Assembly: GCA_005406025.1 (NCBI GenBank)
Contig: BGZK01000707.1
Location: forward strand, 1 to 64,000
Origin: Eumeta japonica
Taxonomy: Eukaryota > Arthropoda > Insecta > Lepidoptera > Psychidae
Reading direction: 5' to 3'
DNA length: 64,000 bases
Of the stretch, positions 11,264 to 23,130 are shown piece after piece (position 1 is the stretch's first letter; the number at the start of each line of letters is the position of its first letter). The position numbers and the translations under genes were made by a program. The notes under the pieces are model-generated. The model did no database searches, had not been told where the DNA came from, and worked only from the letters and a program-made list of their open reading frames with translations.

Positions 11264-11484
11264 CAGTGGCGTAGCTAGCCTGGGTGTCACCCGGGGCGGA
11301 TTTAAAGTGACACCCTAAAAATCAAAACTGTTAAGTTGCAGAATAACTCTAATGATAAACAACGTTTATATTTCGTTGTGCATTTTTTATGAATCAAAAT
11401 TTGCGGTCGGATGAACTCGGGTGTCACCCCTAAATGAGTGGCACCCGGTGCGGACCGCCCCCGCCGCCCTCCCCTAGCTACGCC
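11264..11484 (+). mobile_element. hAT-like MITE, family GGGTGTCACCC, copy 1
   Basis: Begins CAGTGGCGTAGCTAG and ends CTAGCTACGCC, a 13-15 bp inverted terminus of the CAGNGGCG type common in hAT elements. Internally it has GGTGTCACCC near the start and GGTGTCACCCCTAAATGAGT plus GGCACCCGGTGCG near the end; these also occur at 61341-61672. Confidence 0.7.
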
Positions 11485-12414
11485 TCCATCCGCCTACACA
11501 TCCAGTTAGGTATAGGCGATTAAAGTGCTTATACCTATTGAGCGATACACATATAAACTTTTGAACTATATGCATTTTCTGACTCAGCTCGTCGAGTTAA
11601 GTCTGAAAAGAGTGAATTTTTTCAAAAGTTGCGTCATAAGGACAAATACAATAGTTGGATTTTTATGAAATTTATTAAAAACTTGTAGTTTGATTTATAC
11701 GTATTATAAATAATTTTAAATTTATGTTACATACAATATAATTTTAAAAGTGTAACAATCATTAAACAGACAGTCTGGTGGGGGAATGTTCATTAATTAC
11801 GTAATGACGATTTTGGCTATTTTTAAACCCTCTTACCCCCGTGTAAGAATAGAACTATAAAAAACAATTAAAATTAAAATAACGTTGCAAGAAAATAAAT
11901 CAAAGAATAGTTAAAGAACGTAGCGTAATTCTTATTTATTACGCTTGAAAATTTATTAAATCGGACACGATAGAGATATTGAAAATTTAATATGCAATAT
12001 AAGTTTTTCAAATAAAGATGAATATGTATAAATAGAAACGTAAAAAAGAAAAGAAAAATAGATCTGATAGTTGTTTCACCCAACACAACACTTCGATATC
12101 TATCTACTATGGAAAACGCAGATTTAGACTTAATAAAATATTAAGTAAGAATGGCTTTAACCCACCTCCACCCGAGATCAGGGCATGTAGAGATTTCTCT
12201 GACCTTCCCACCCTTTTACCACGGGACCCTCACGCGATTCGTGACTGGCCCCTAGTTTAGGGGAATACTTAAAACCTAAGCCACGTTATGTATTATTACG
12301 TTATTATGTTGAGCACGACCGCGTGCATGATGTACAGCGGTTTTGTATTTTGATTTCGTTGTTACTCATAAACTCATAAGTTCTTTGATAATTTTCTTTG
12401 ATAGTTTTACAAAC
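11485..12414. other. AT-rich spacer, nothing recognised
   Basis: Contains a 70-aa AT-driven minus-strand ORF and a moderately GC patch at 12145-12245, neither of which I can assign. Confidence 0.35.
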
Positions 12415-13213
12415 ACAAAAACGGCCAAGAGCATGTCGGATCACGCTCAGTGTAGGGTTCCGAAGCCGCTAATACAAAGTGCTGATGAAAACACCACGTT
12501 GTTATTATTTTTCCCACGATTCCGGCACATAATTTATGCAGAATATGTGCACTTTAGTCGCCTATAACAAGAGAAACAGGTAATACGTAGACTATTACTA
12601 TTAGACTAGTGCAAACTAAAGTAAAGCATCAGCCAAAGAGCGTATCTTCATGGCACGTACGTCCTTTTGTTGGGAAGCGCACTTTTTCGGCAGTAACTCA
12701 AAAACCGGTATATCCGATCATAATTAAAATAAATTTCATTGAAAGTATTTATTAAGCGTTATAATCGATTTTTTTTTTTAATATAAATTTTGGACATAAA
12801 ATTTAAAATGTAAAGGGGGATACACAATTTTTCCTATTTTGGAGCGATTATTTCTGAAACTATTCTATAGATAAAAAAATTGCTTAGAAACTCTAATTCT
12901 ATTCTCTCAATATCTATTGATTAGAAAGTCTTTTTAAAAAAACTATAGAAGTGTGTATCACGCTTGGATGTTAGCTGATAAAACATTTTTTTGTTTCTGT
13001 TACATGCATGGAGTATTATCTTAGTACTATTTATTTTTATTATTTAACTACCAAACTAAGTAGCGCTTTATACAAGACACCTACTCTGCAAATTTCATGC
13101 AAATGGTCATCTTATAGTTTTTTAGTAAAATGGCTGTGATATACGAACGGACTGACATGATAAAATTACAAGGATTCCGTTTTTTGCCGTTATGACTCGG
13201 ACCTTAAAAACAA
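12415..13213 (+). mobile_element. GGCCAAG-GGGTTCCGTA repeat, near full-length copy
   Basis: The head reads AAAAACGGCCAAGAGCATGT and AGGGTTCCGAAGCCG; the tail reads ACGAACGGACTGACATG, GGATTCCGTTTTTTGCC and GGACCTTAAAAA. Head and tail are partly complementary, so it is probably a non-autonomous DNA element. Coding capacity is absent. Confidence 0.6.
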
Positions 13214-13742
13214 CATACATCGCTTCTACAAAATTGGAAGACGGCATTTTTTTATTCTGTGTAATACCTACAATGCTTCTACATTAAAAAAAATATTTTT
13301 AAATTTCCTTTCTTCAAGATATAAATGCATACTTTTAGTCAATTTTTGACTTCTAATTCCATTAACTTAATCAATCAACATCAGACGAAATAAATATATA
13401 TTAGTGCCATGTCCTCGCGGGCGAAGTCGCGTTGAAACATTATAATAGAATCATGTATTTATATATTACTCTTCTTCTCAATGGTGTTTCCACGTCGGTA
13501 CACCATATCAGCCTTAATCCTTCATCAAGATCGGTAAATGGGACATCATTATGAAGATCAATTTCACCACTAACTAAGAAACATAAACAATTTTGAATTA
13601 ATGTTTTATTAACATATGATATATAATGGTGACAACTTTTTTGCAAGACGACCGATATTTATTATTTATTTTTTTTTTTTCAAAATAGAGTAATTTTCAT
13701 TAATAAATACTTACTTTATTTACTTAGGCATTTGTCCGTTAT
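13214..13742. other. spacer with a GC-rich palindromic motif
   Basis: At 13415-13432 CGCGGGCGAAGTCGCG forms a short palindrome shared with 3683 and, inverted, with 32839. Otherwise AT-rich without recognisable genes. Confidence 0.4.
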
Positions 13743-14955
13743 TACCAAAGGCGTTCAATAAAAAGTGAGAAAGAGGTACAAATTCTTTGAAATCAAAAAG
13801 TGAATACTGGCTGGTAACGCTGCAATAATGATTAGATTTTAAAAAAGAAAACAATTTTAATAACTTTCGCTTTTTTTTAGTCTTTTTTTGCAGTCTGCTG
13901 TAGCGTGTTGTTGAAAAACGAAATAATTGAATTGTGCGCGCTTATTAAGTATCTGCGCTTGAAAAATATTTCTATAAAACTAGTTAATCAAGACTTATAG
14001 GATACTTTGAGAGCAAATGCTCCACCTTATTCTACAGTTGTCCGTCGGTGCTCCGACTTTAAACGTGAAAAACATCCATCAAAGATGAACCTCGCTCGGG
14101 TCGCCCAACAACGGTAGTGACAGAAGAATTGGTAAAAAAAAAATCGAAAAACTGTTTTAGCATATTTTCTTCTGATAATGTGAGTAGCATTTTACACGAA
14201 CTTTTGAGGATGAAAAAAGGCGCTGGGTCCCCAGAAAGCTTTCGATGCGACAAAAACCAGGCTCAACATTGTTAGAGCTTCTTTGGAACTATTACAATAA
14301 GATCCCGATAACTTTTTGGCTCGATTTACAACCGCGGATGAAATGTGGCTTTATCATTACGATCCGGAAACAGAATTACAGTCTATGACTTGGAAAAGAC
14401 CATCATCTCCGACTCCTAAAAAGTTTGAGACTGCTCGTTCAGCCGTGGGCTCTTTTCTGGGATAGTAAAGTAGAAGTCATTATGGGATATCTTGATCGTG
14501 TTACGGACTTTGTATGCAGGACATAGAAAAAAATTGCGTAACGAAATTCGAGGCGACGGCGAGGCAAATTAGCAAAAAATGTTTTGTTCCATCGAGATAA
14601 TGCCTCGGCTCACTGGTCCGCTGTTGCTGTGGCTACAATTTGAAGTGCTGGCTTCTAAATACTTGAGCATCGTCCATGTTCAGCCGACCTTGCCCCTAGT
14701 GATTTCCATCTATTTCCTGGGTTGGAGGAGTATTTGAAAGGACAGAGATTAAAAGGTAATGATGCAGTAGTCGGTGCAGTACAGAAATTTTTAGATGTTC
14801 AGGATTAAGAGCTGTTTTAAAAAGGAATTTTGAGCTTAGAAAAAAAGATGTGCCAAATGTATAATGCGAAAAAGCGACTATGTCGAAAAATAAAATAACA
14901 TTTAATGAAATTTATCTGTAACATGCTCGTTCTCACTGTTTATTAAACTCTCCTA
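13743..14955 (+). mobile_element. mariner element, DD34D type, inactivated
   Basis: A 1.2-kb Tc1/mariner element. The ends are TA-flanked inverted repeats: left GCGTTCAATAAAAAGTGAGA, right its imperfect complement (TCTCACTGTTTATTAAACTC). Broken frames read typical transposase blocks: DEPRSGRPTTVVTEE, TADEMWLYHYDPETE (first catalytic Asp), VLFHRDNASAH (second Asp), ADLAPSDFHLFP (third Asp). Between the second and third Asp there are exactly 34 codons, the mariner hallmark. In-frame stops and frameshifts run through the gene, so it cannot make transposase. Confidence 0.88.
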
Positions 14956-15195
14956 ATATATTTCATAATTCTATGATTGAAGATACTCTGCAAATTATTC
15001 GTACAAGTTAGGTGTATGGTTACAATTTAACAGTTTGTCGGGTCGAGCTGGCCATAAAGGTTAATTGTTTATAGCGATTAAATTAAGAATGAAGTGTGTT
15101 TTAAAAGATTCATAGAATGACACTTCATACTTAATTCCGTAACCAAAGTTGAAATAGAAAAACAAAACTGAATATTTACAGCGAACTTATTGCAA
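14956..15195. other. upstream region of the CGP mini-gene
   Basis: AT-rich DNA with CATTCTTAATT/AATGAAGTGT-type short words. No clear TATA box was identified. Confidence 0.3.
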
Positions 15196-15226
15196 ATTGT
15201 TTATTTTAATTTCTCAAAGAGGAACC

Positions 15227-15466
15227 ATGATGTGCTTCTATGCAAACGGTCCTTGGAGCCCTACGGGCGGGCCGAGCGGGCCCCTGGCCGGGCCCTGCGG
15301 CGCGTCGTGCGGGCCCTGCCCGGTGCCGTGCGCGGCGTGCCCCGGCGCCGGGGGGCCGAGCGCCCTCGGGCCCCGTCACGGCGTCTGCGACTTCAGCTGC
15401 GGCCCCGTCGGCGCCTGCGGGCCGTGCTGCGGACCCCGCCCGCCTTGCTTTGGCCGTCCCTGCTAA
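15227..15466 (+). CDS. small Cys-Gly-Pro-rich protein, Mst(3)CGP-like (putative)
   Basis: A 79-aa intronless frame starting at ATGATG (MMCFYANGPWSP) and ending FGRPC then TAA. It has 13 cysteines, several in CGPC or PC spacing (SCGPCPVPC, ACGPCCGPRPPC), and is mostly Gly, Pro, Cys and Ala. This composition and motif match the Drosophila male-specific CGP proteins (Mst84D, Mst98C type) of the sperm tail; that function is inferred by likeness only. The stretch is strikingly GC-rich against AT-rich surroundings. Two other frames are also open, but only this one gives the regular Cys pattern. AATAAA at 15592 could end its transcript. Confidence 0.5.
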   Translation: MMCFYANGPWSPTGGPSGPLAGPCGASCGPCPVPCAACPGAGGPSALGPRHGVCDFSCGPVGACGPCCGPRPPCFGRPC

Positions 15467-15591
15467 ACAAACCGAGACACTCGTTTCCAGATCAGTACAG
15501 AATTATCAATAGTTGGTGTGTATTCGTGTAAGACGTGACCGATTTCAATGAAACATTTTGCTGTTTATTATTGATGATAGAAAAAAAGTGA

Positions 15592-15597
15592 ATAAAT
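15592..15597 (+). terminator. polyadenylation signal AATAAA
   Basis: Lies 126 bases after the stop codon of the CGP frame, a normal distance for a short 3' UTR. Confidence 0.4.
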
Positions 15598-15615
15598 ATT
15601 TTAACAACCTCAACA

Positions 15616-16620
15616 CGCCTATCAGTCACATCTGATTGACCACTGCTTATTAGTCTTTTATGGGGTAATAGGTAAGATGGTACTTGCAAGGCGCGTAAAG
15701 GAATTAAGATTAATGGAGATGAATCACGAAAAGTTGAATTAATAAGTCTTTATGTGCTAAATTTGCATAAAAAAATATATTGTTATGGGATTGTTTATAT
15801 TGATACGATCATGAGAATTTTCACCCAGAGGCATAATTTATAAACGTTGCTAATAAATTAAAATAATATTTAATTACAATAATAATCAAAAATAATTAAT
15901 TATTGCCGTACGTGAATAGTATATACGCGTTTCCTAGCCCTCTGCTTGTTTGCGTGGCGATGACGCGCGTGGAGTTGTGTTCTAAATACCTTTAGTATTG
16001 ATAAGACCATTGACACCCCTTAATTTGAATAAGTAAAGATCTTATTTTCGATTATTCAATTAGCCCACAACAGAAATTTAGACTGGGGACCTGTCTGAAA
16101 AATCAAATAAATAGGTCCTGTCGAAATACTGCGCAGAGGAATATTAAAAAATCTTAATTACATTAATTAACTTGTAGTATTCGTCGAAAATAACAACAAT
16201 TACTCTTCGGTCTCTTAAAAATATAAATAATGCTAGGAATCGTCATAAAATAATTTTATGATTATTTCAATTGCCATACGTAATTAAAGATTATAAACGG
16301 CCCATGCTGTTAATATTAATAAGAATTGAATTTTATTACAAGCTTTTATTTAACTTGCCGTGTTAGTATATGTGAATCAAATTTTGGAAGCTAAATTAGA
16401 ACCGTTTCCTGAAGTCTGATTAGATTCAAATTCGGTATACTTGCATATCTTTGGTGACAATGTAATAATATGGTACCATAGAACCGGTCTGATGATCGTA
16501 TCGCAAAGTGGTCATAGGACCTCCCAAACTTAACAAGATAAACACGTTGACTCGTTTTTTTCGTCTTGACAAACACTCTAGTGTGACATGACATTCAGGG
16601 TCTGAAAATGGAGACAGTAA
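15616..16620. other. AT-rich spacer, nothing recognised
   Basis: Short ORFs only. No conserved protein motif, hairpin or repeat family was identified. Confidence 0.35.
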
Positions 16621-16625
16621 GTGAT

Positions 16626-16960
16626 AACTTCCCGCTATGATATTCAACGATGCGTCTTTGAGTTCGTTGAGTTAAAAATATAGGTGTTTATAAGCTTTTG
16701 AATTTTTCGATTTCGAACATTTGAAAGGCGGTTGCTCCCACAGACCATCCTTAAAACTTTCCGTTATGATGTTTAACGATGTTTCTTTGCCCTTTTTGTG
16801 TTATCGTTTGAGCTGAAGTGGTCGAAATAGATTAGTGAGATCTTAAAACTTCGGGATATGATGAAAACTCGATTCTCGAAAATCGAATTCAATTTTCATA
16901 GCGAAAAGTTAAAAGTCGGACGCGCCGCGATACACGGCTGTTGGTTTAACGCTAGCTATG
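16626..16960 (+). repeat. degenerate tandem repeat related to TTCCCGCTA element
   Basis: AACTTCCCGCTATGATATTC at 16626, AACTTTCCGTTATGATGTTT at about 16758 and AAACTTCGGGATATGATG at about 16845 are diverged units spaced about 90-130 bases apart, each followed by similar words such as AACGATG..TCTTTG. Probably a piece of the element seen intact at 6519-7087. Confidence 0.5.
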
Positions 16961-17539
16961 TCAGCGAGTCGCTTTTAGTGTTCAAAATCGAAAATGAAAC
17001 AAATATCAATTCCTTCTAAAAATTTCAATACAAAACAGACACTGAACAGTAACAGGTTGTAAACTACATCTAGCGTCCATTTTGTGTAATATTATTATGT
17101 GTGACATCTGTGTACATATGTAATATAATCTATGATTTTTTTCGTATTCGTACGTCAATAAATGCCGCTCATTTACTTTGCTAATCCATGTTTTATTAAG
17201 AACCACAACGTTACACAGGTACAGCGAAGGTAGAGGCGCACGCGCAGTCAGCGTCGTCTACTGAGCGCCGTGGCGGATCTGCCCCTTCTTTCCAACGATA
17301 GCCGTGACCTACATTACCGGCTGTCTCTAGCACGAGCTGAAACGGACATATTGAATTTCTGTATACTCAATTGATTATTTTTGTCTGTATTGTCCAAACA
17401 CAAATACTGTGTGTTTGGACAGCATTTGCCCACACGTAAAAACCAAACCATGTGATTCCTGAGTTACACTGAATAGAAAGAAGTGACGGCGCTGGTATTT
17501 TGCGCTGTGCTCCTACTCCAATCATCCGCTTGGCCACGA
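16961..17539. other. spacer, nothing recognised
   Basis: A GC-richer strip near 17215-17330 has no family I recognise. Confidence 0.3.
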
Positions 17540-17995
17540 CGCAAACTCAATGGCAGTTCATTATGCAACTACTGTTTTAGAAGATAAAAAGCAGTCACCG
17601 CAGACTGATACACTAACAACTGCCTGCCTCACGTTTTGGAAAAGGTTCGGGAAAAACTATCTCGCGGTAGGAGTCTCCTTCATCATCGACAGCGGGTCAC
17701 CAGACACCGCTCGACAAACAACTAACTGTTTGGGGACGTCAGGTACAGAAATGCCGGCTCACCCGCCTCGCAGCCTCGACCTCGTACCGTGGGATTTTTA
17801 TTTATTACCTTCAATAAAATAAAAGCTTCCAGGAACATGGTTTACGGACGCCCAGGATGCAGTGGCCGCATCTTAAAGGCCGTTGAAGCGACCCCTAAGT
17901 GCGAGTGACAAAGTGTTCCTCTCAGTGGTTGCATCGAATGCAGTTAAGTGTTGATCTCGACGGACACTATTTTGAAAAATTAACTTGCTAGTTTA
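17540..17995 (+). mobile_element. second mariner-like transposase relic
   Basis: The C-terminal third of a mariner transposase in broken frames: HPPRSLDLVPWDFYLLPSIK (contains the third catalytic Asp region), KLPGTWFTDAQDAVAA, KAVEATPKCE, SQWLHRMQ and LDGHYFEKL. Frameshifts separate these blocks. It is a different subfamily from 13743-14955, because the C-terminal motif is unlike that copy. The N-terminal part is not recognisable. Confidence 0.7.
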
Positions 17996-18177
17996 CTCAG
18001 TTTTTGTTTTTCTAAGGGCTTTCCACTGACCCACGTATTAACGATAATACGAGCCCAAAAGGTGGTTTTAATCTTGCAAATTATAGGCTCTTTAGTTTAA
18101 TAAAATGTACAACTCATGTTATGCAAACGTAAACCTCTACGTGTTCTTAACATATTCGGCGACTTGTACTGGAACAA

Positions 18178-18615
18178 TAAACCGGTCGAGTGCGTGTCGG
18201 GTCACGCGCAGTGTAGGGTTCCGTAGTTGTCCGTCTCAATATCCAGACTTAGAAGGGGGCTTTTGTTTGATTCTATGAACCTATTGTGTTCGCGGTTTAA
18301 CGGATAATAAGGTGCAAAAACGAGCTCACACAGAACGGGCGTTAAGAATGTAATAATTTTATATTTCCATAATTTTACAAGGTCTATAAACGTATATTTA
18401 CTACTTATTTTATACAACCAACAACGTCATCTAAGTAATTTTCAATGTAATTTAAACGAAATTTTGATTTTTATATCTCTAAGTACATTTTTTTTTAAAC
18501 TATTATTCGTCAATTTGTATAGCCTGCCTAGCTGTGATAGATTATCTTTTAACTTCGTCATATACCTTTGCCACAGTCGGAAAATTTCTCCAAATTTCTT
18601 GTTGACTACGGGACC
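18178..18615 (+). mobile_element. GGCCAAG-GGGTTCCGTA repeat, subfamily 2
   Basis: The head ACCGGTCGAGTGCGTGTCGG, AGGGTTCCGTAG and interior words GATTCTATGAACCTA and TAATTTTACAAGGTC match a copy at 38908-39115. The tail GGGACCCTAAAA lies at 18609. Confidence 0.6.
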
Positions 18616-19085
18616 CTAAAAGCTCACAATCCTGAAGGAGCCATCAGTGTGTTTCCGGCCTCACGAAAACGCAATATATCTGATCAAAGGAAGAGTGGTA
18701 TAATGGAGAGGGGAGTGTGTCACCGAAACTCTCGCTCACTGGATGAAACAACAACGGAGGCTGTTTTTACGTCTGTATTCTGTGTGGTATCTCACCGCTT
18801 GAACTCATCCATTTCGGTGCTGCAGCATACTTGACCACAGCATGGGCCCACCGCATATGACTTCGACAGGGGTCGAACGCGGAAGACAATAACAAAAATT
18901 GTAATCTTTGGTATCTCCTATTTGATGAGGTTAAACGTTATTACCCTCAATACCAATAGCACTGATTTTAGAATACAACTTCTTGAATGAGATAATGATG
19001 TATTATTGGAATAATGGGTTTGAAATAAAGTACAATATCATTGTCGAATATCTTCTCTTCGGTCTAACACACGTTCAGCAGAACG
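18616..19085. other. spacer, nothing recognised
   Basis: An 88-aa open frame (18568-18834) overlaps the end of the preceding repeat and has no recognisable motif. Confidence 0.3.
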
Positions 19086-19221
19086 CACTAAAACTTTGCC
19101 GCTCTGAATTGCCTGCGAATGATGTAATTCGCAGATTTAATACTCCCCCAACCCTTCCTTCTGTCAATTTTGCGCCATTGCGAAGCTTTCGTGACTAACT
19201 TCACAGCGGCAGAGTTTCGTG
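19086..19221 (+). mobile_element. short MITE, family CACGAAACTTTGCCGC, copy 1
   Basis: About 136 bp. The left end ACTTTGCCGCTCTGAATTGC and the right end GCGGCAGAGTTTCGTG are complementary. The interior GCCATTGCGAAGCTTTCGTG is also present in the copies at 33444-33577 and 54859-55006. Confidence 0.75.
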
Positions 19222-20615
19222 TGTTGTTAAATGCACGACTCAACTTTTTTAATTGCTAGCATAAATTATGCTTTGTATAGTGTCTTCATTTACTGCATCT
19301 CCAGGTATTAAATTAGAATTAGATCTTTGATTATCCGTTAAAGTGCAACACAAAAGCGATTCAGAAAACTGTTTAAAAGGAATATTAAAGAAATATCAAT
19401 GCGTGGAATTAGTTTTAACAACGATCTTATATTTGAATAAGACGTCAACAAGTGTAGATTCATAAATCCAGTTTTGTCTTTGACTTACAAAAAACGTTTT
19501 CTTCATCAAGTGACAGATGGTTCAGTCTATGGCATTTAGATGAGGTAAAACTTCTTTTTTTCTTTTTCAAGAAATTTACTCAAGGCTAAGAAATTAAAGA
19601 CTCAATTTTAAACGTGTTTCATTTATTTAACAATCAGTCGTAAAAACGTAACAAACACAAAATTATACAGAATAATCCTCTCCCATAAAATTATAGAAAA
19701 AATTAAATAAATAAGTACGCCATATCTCCAAAGATTTTAATATGTTCTAAAACAGGACCGAACGCTGTCAAAATTCACTTTTCAGCAATGGTCCTGCACT
19801 AATACTGTTAGTCAGTCAATGCAGCCGTAGACGCACGCGCAGGTCAAACTGATCGATCCACAACAGCATTAATGACGGCATTTACACACTACAGTGAATA
19901 TATAAAAAAAATAATGTACTTTTATAAGTACGCAATATACACAATTAGTTCAGAACTAGCGTTTATTATGAGACTGACCAGAACGTTTATTCTTGATAAG
20001 AGTTTTCGGTTTGGTCTCCAGTCCCATAATCATACCTCTTTATGAGGCTTGTTAGTGTTGGGACACGACATCAAACTGTGATTCTGAATTCTGGGTTTTC
20101 CCTGGCCTTACCGTCGATCCTGACTCACGATGCTACAGAACAGGGCATAGCGTCCATCATCAAAACGGAATGTAGGTTTTAAATACACTGTATGAGGTCA
20201 GAAACCGATTTAGCCTGAAGTAGAGGGTTGGGGGTTGGAGGGCATACGAAGTTCCGTTAAGACCGGCTCTAATTTCATTACAACAGTAAGACAAAGACCT
20301 AGCCCGCGAGGAGGTCATGACTCCCCCACCCCATGACTTGGATCCACCACTGTATGAGGGCAAATGAACATAGCTTGCTACTCTGCCTAAAATGGTCACA
20401 ATCTATAGACTGAAGCCACCACGTACTCATACTTATTTGTGGAAGCCGCGTTGTCGACCTTATTAATCGTTAACAGACATGATTTTGAAAGCAAAAATGT
20501 GAAGGTGGTCAGTAGTCTGAAAACGAAGTCTTAGAAATGACTTAAAAAACTAAATGACACTTCGTGCCGATAGATGGCGCAGATTCAAAGTCAGACACAA
20601 GGCGTGACTACATAG
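19222..20615. other. spacer, nothing firmly recognised
   Basis: AT-rich to 19960, then more balanced to 20600. Short ORFs have no motif. A CTCF-like word CCGATAGATGGCGC lies at 20567-20580. Confidence 0.35.
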
Positions 20616-20881
20616 GTCGTGCACGGAGGCGGATTATCCTTAAAGCAAACTAGGCACGTGCCTAGGGGCGCGAGGGTACAAAGGGGCGCGTGGACGAAAT
20701 TGTAAAATAAAAGAAACAAATAAATATAATATAGCATAAAATTGTGTACCACACATGTAGTAATGCCAACTACAGTCATAAAATTTTTAATACTACTACT
20801 ACTGGTTATTTTTAATTTAGGGGCGCTGATGAAATACTTGCCTACGGCGCTCTCAACGTTTAATCCGCCTCTGGTCGTGCA
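20616..20881. mobile_element. hAT-type MITE with exact 8-bp target duplication
   Basis: The element 20624-20873 (250 bp) has ends CGGAGGCGGATTA and TAATCCGCCTCTG, inverted repeats of the CAGAGGCGG type. It is flanked on both sides by GTCGTGCA (20616-20623 and 20874-20881). An 8-bp duplication plus this terminus is diagnostic of hAT transposition. It has no coding capacity; GGGGCGC words repeat inside both ends. Confidence 0.85.
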
Positions 20882-21215
20882 CCATTTGTTTTACAAAAAA
20901 AAAGAAAGGCAACATATGTGAATATAATGTTAGTATTTTCCAAAGTAATATTACTGGGTTCCTTTTCTTACAATTTTTACAATTTCATTAGAACCGAATA
21001 AAATTGACATTTGCTTTACTACAGCGTCATCTATTAGCGACCTTTGAAAATAAAAAAAAATAAAACTAGTTTTGAAACCTCTTATTGGTCCTAGGGAATA
21101 ATTATCACCAGTTGTGCTATAGTAGGCGGTGGATTTTTGTACTACCTCAGTTTCACATATAATCACTGATATTGTTAGGTATTCATTTGTTTTAGACTCG
21201 TTTTTATTTGTACTA
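20882..21215. other. AT-rich spacer, nothing recognised
   Basis: A short minus-strand ORF at 20951-21166 has no motif. Confidence 0.3.
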
Positions 21216-21219
21216 TAAT

Positions 21220-21440
21220 TAGGCGGTGATTAGTGAATGGTTAGGAGCGTTGCGTTCGAACTAGATGACGTCGAATTTAAAACCTAATCAAGTCACTTTT
21301 AGTTATGAACCGTAATTGTGATGGTGACAATTGTTTTCACCAACCTCTGATCCACACTGGCACTAGAAGTGCTCAATTCCTACAAAGGTTGTGAGAATGT
21401 ACCGTTATGTGGTTTCAGTAGTGAGAACTTAGTGCAACAA
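21220..21440 (+). repeat. degenerate tRNA-derived SINE (possible)
   Basis: TAGTGAATGGTTAGGAGCGT followed by TTCGAACTAG and a B-box-like word resembles the head of the SINE at 54165-54413 (minus strand), with similar spacing. The rest is too decayed to be sure. Confidence 0.4.
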
Positions 21441-23130
21441 TTATGCAGTTTACATTACTTTTAAATTTAACTTATATAAACAATGCCTTTTTTTTTAATA
21501 ATTCGAAATAGTATGAGTGCACTCACATCGGCGACATTCTACACCGTAAAATTACAAATGAAAACCCTATTTTATTTTTAAAAATGAAGGAACATATTGA
21601 AAAAAAAACAATAATTGACAAAAACAATAAAAGACATGTTTTGATGAGAGATGTGAAATTAGCATTAAACATGTGGACTGAATAAGCGGTTCACAAGCAG
21701 TCTCTATCAAGAAGTTCAAAGATATAATCAATTCACTACATTAATTGTAGCAATATTCTAAGTTACAAAAATATAATTCCAAAAAGCTTGTTATAAAGAA
21801 TTTTACAAACATGTTAAATTCCATTTACATCTCGTTGCAACTTGTGATCCACTTTGGTAAATTAGTATTTTCAACGGCAACGGCCTTGCTTTTATTTTTT
21901 ATTCCTTTTAATACCTTTCTTTAATTTCTAGCAAAGCACTTTTTTGAAGAGAAATCATATTTCTTTCTTTCCGTTTCAAATTATTCATATCAATGAAACA
22001 ATGCTGACCTGACCACGGTTAAAATTGTATTTTTACTAAAACGTAGAGTTCCTAGAAATTTCCAATGACCACACAAGGATTTCCTTGATTTTGCATTGAA
22101 GTCACGTTCATATATAGCGATTGCAATATAAGAACACGGTTGCAATTGTATTTTTTAAGTAATTTTTGATTAACATCTAATAATTTAACATTTTCCAATT
22201 ACATGTACGTGCGCACGCGCGTCTTTTTTTATCACCATACCGATGAGTGCATCCCCCTACAATCTCCCTAATTCAAATCGAGAGCCTTCAACCTCTGAAT
22301 AGAGCCTACTCCGCGCCGGATCATTGTGGGCCGTTTAAGGCTGTTGTTTCTAATACAATAACTAAAGCCGGCTTAGTGTACATTCCAACACGCAGTAAAT
22401 AGTTTAATTAGACTTAAGAATTCATCAAGCAATTCACCCATGTATAGATAGGATCTGAATCAGATACTTTTTAGTTTGAAGACGAGACTATTTATTAACC
22501 GCTCAGATCACAGTCCAAAGGTAGTTGTATAATACTTACTTGGTTTTTTTTTTTGTTACTTCTTTAACAATATGGTAAAATTCTAGAAGAAATATAGCGC
22601 GGAGAATGATTATTTCAAAGATTCTTACACAAATCTGTTTGGTATCCACACAATCTTCACACCCGTTTTCGACCTAGATCCCATTTCGAACGCATCCCTG
22701 ATTACTATACTTTGTATTTCTAACCGAAAATAATTTTCAATTCACATTCAACCCGATATACCCAAACCCTAATAAATAAACAAATAAAAAACTAAGGAAC
22801 AAATTGACTTGAATTCAATTAAATTGAATTGAATTCAATTAAATTGAATTAAAATCAATTTGTTAATTTTGAAGTAATTCATTTCAAAATTACTAACAAT
22901 CAGACATCACATTTTTAATTTAGTATTAGAATGCATATCCGCACATAACCATACCATCTTTGAGTATGTATAAATTAATTAGAACCAGCTACTTTTTAAG
23001 CAGCATTGAAATTTTTTATACTGTTTCTATTTCCATTTTTTACTTTGCTTTTTATGCATTTCATTTTTTTCAATAAATTAAGTAGCTATGCGTCGAATAA
23101 TGAAAATCAGAGTCCCTTTTGTACATCCCA
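21441..23130. other. AT-rich convergent intergenic DNA
   Basis: Includes a palindromic GAATTCAATTAAATTGAATT cluster at 22810-22860. No gene was recognised. It must contain the 3' UTR of the minus-strand esterase. Confidence 0.4.

Noticed and set aside
15190..15531. Two Arg/Ala-rich ORFs overlapping the CGP frame
   Set aside because: Alternative frames of the same GC-rich stretch; only the CGP frame shows regular Cys spacing and a tidy start and stop.
21220..21300. Possible functional tRNA gene
   Set aside because: A- and B-box-like words are present, but no cloverleaf with paired acceptor stem could be drawn; more like a SINE head.
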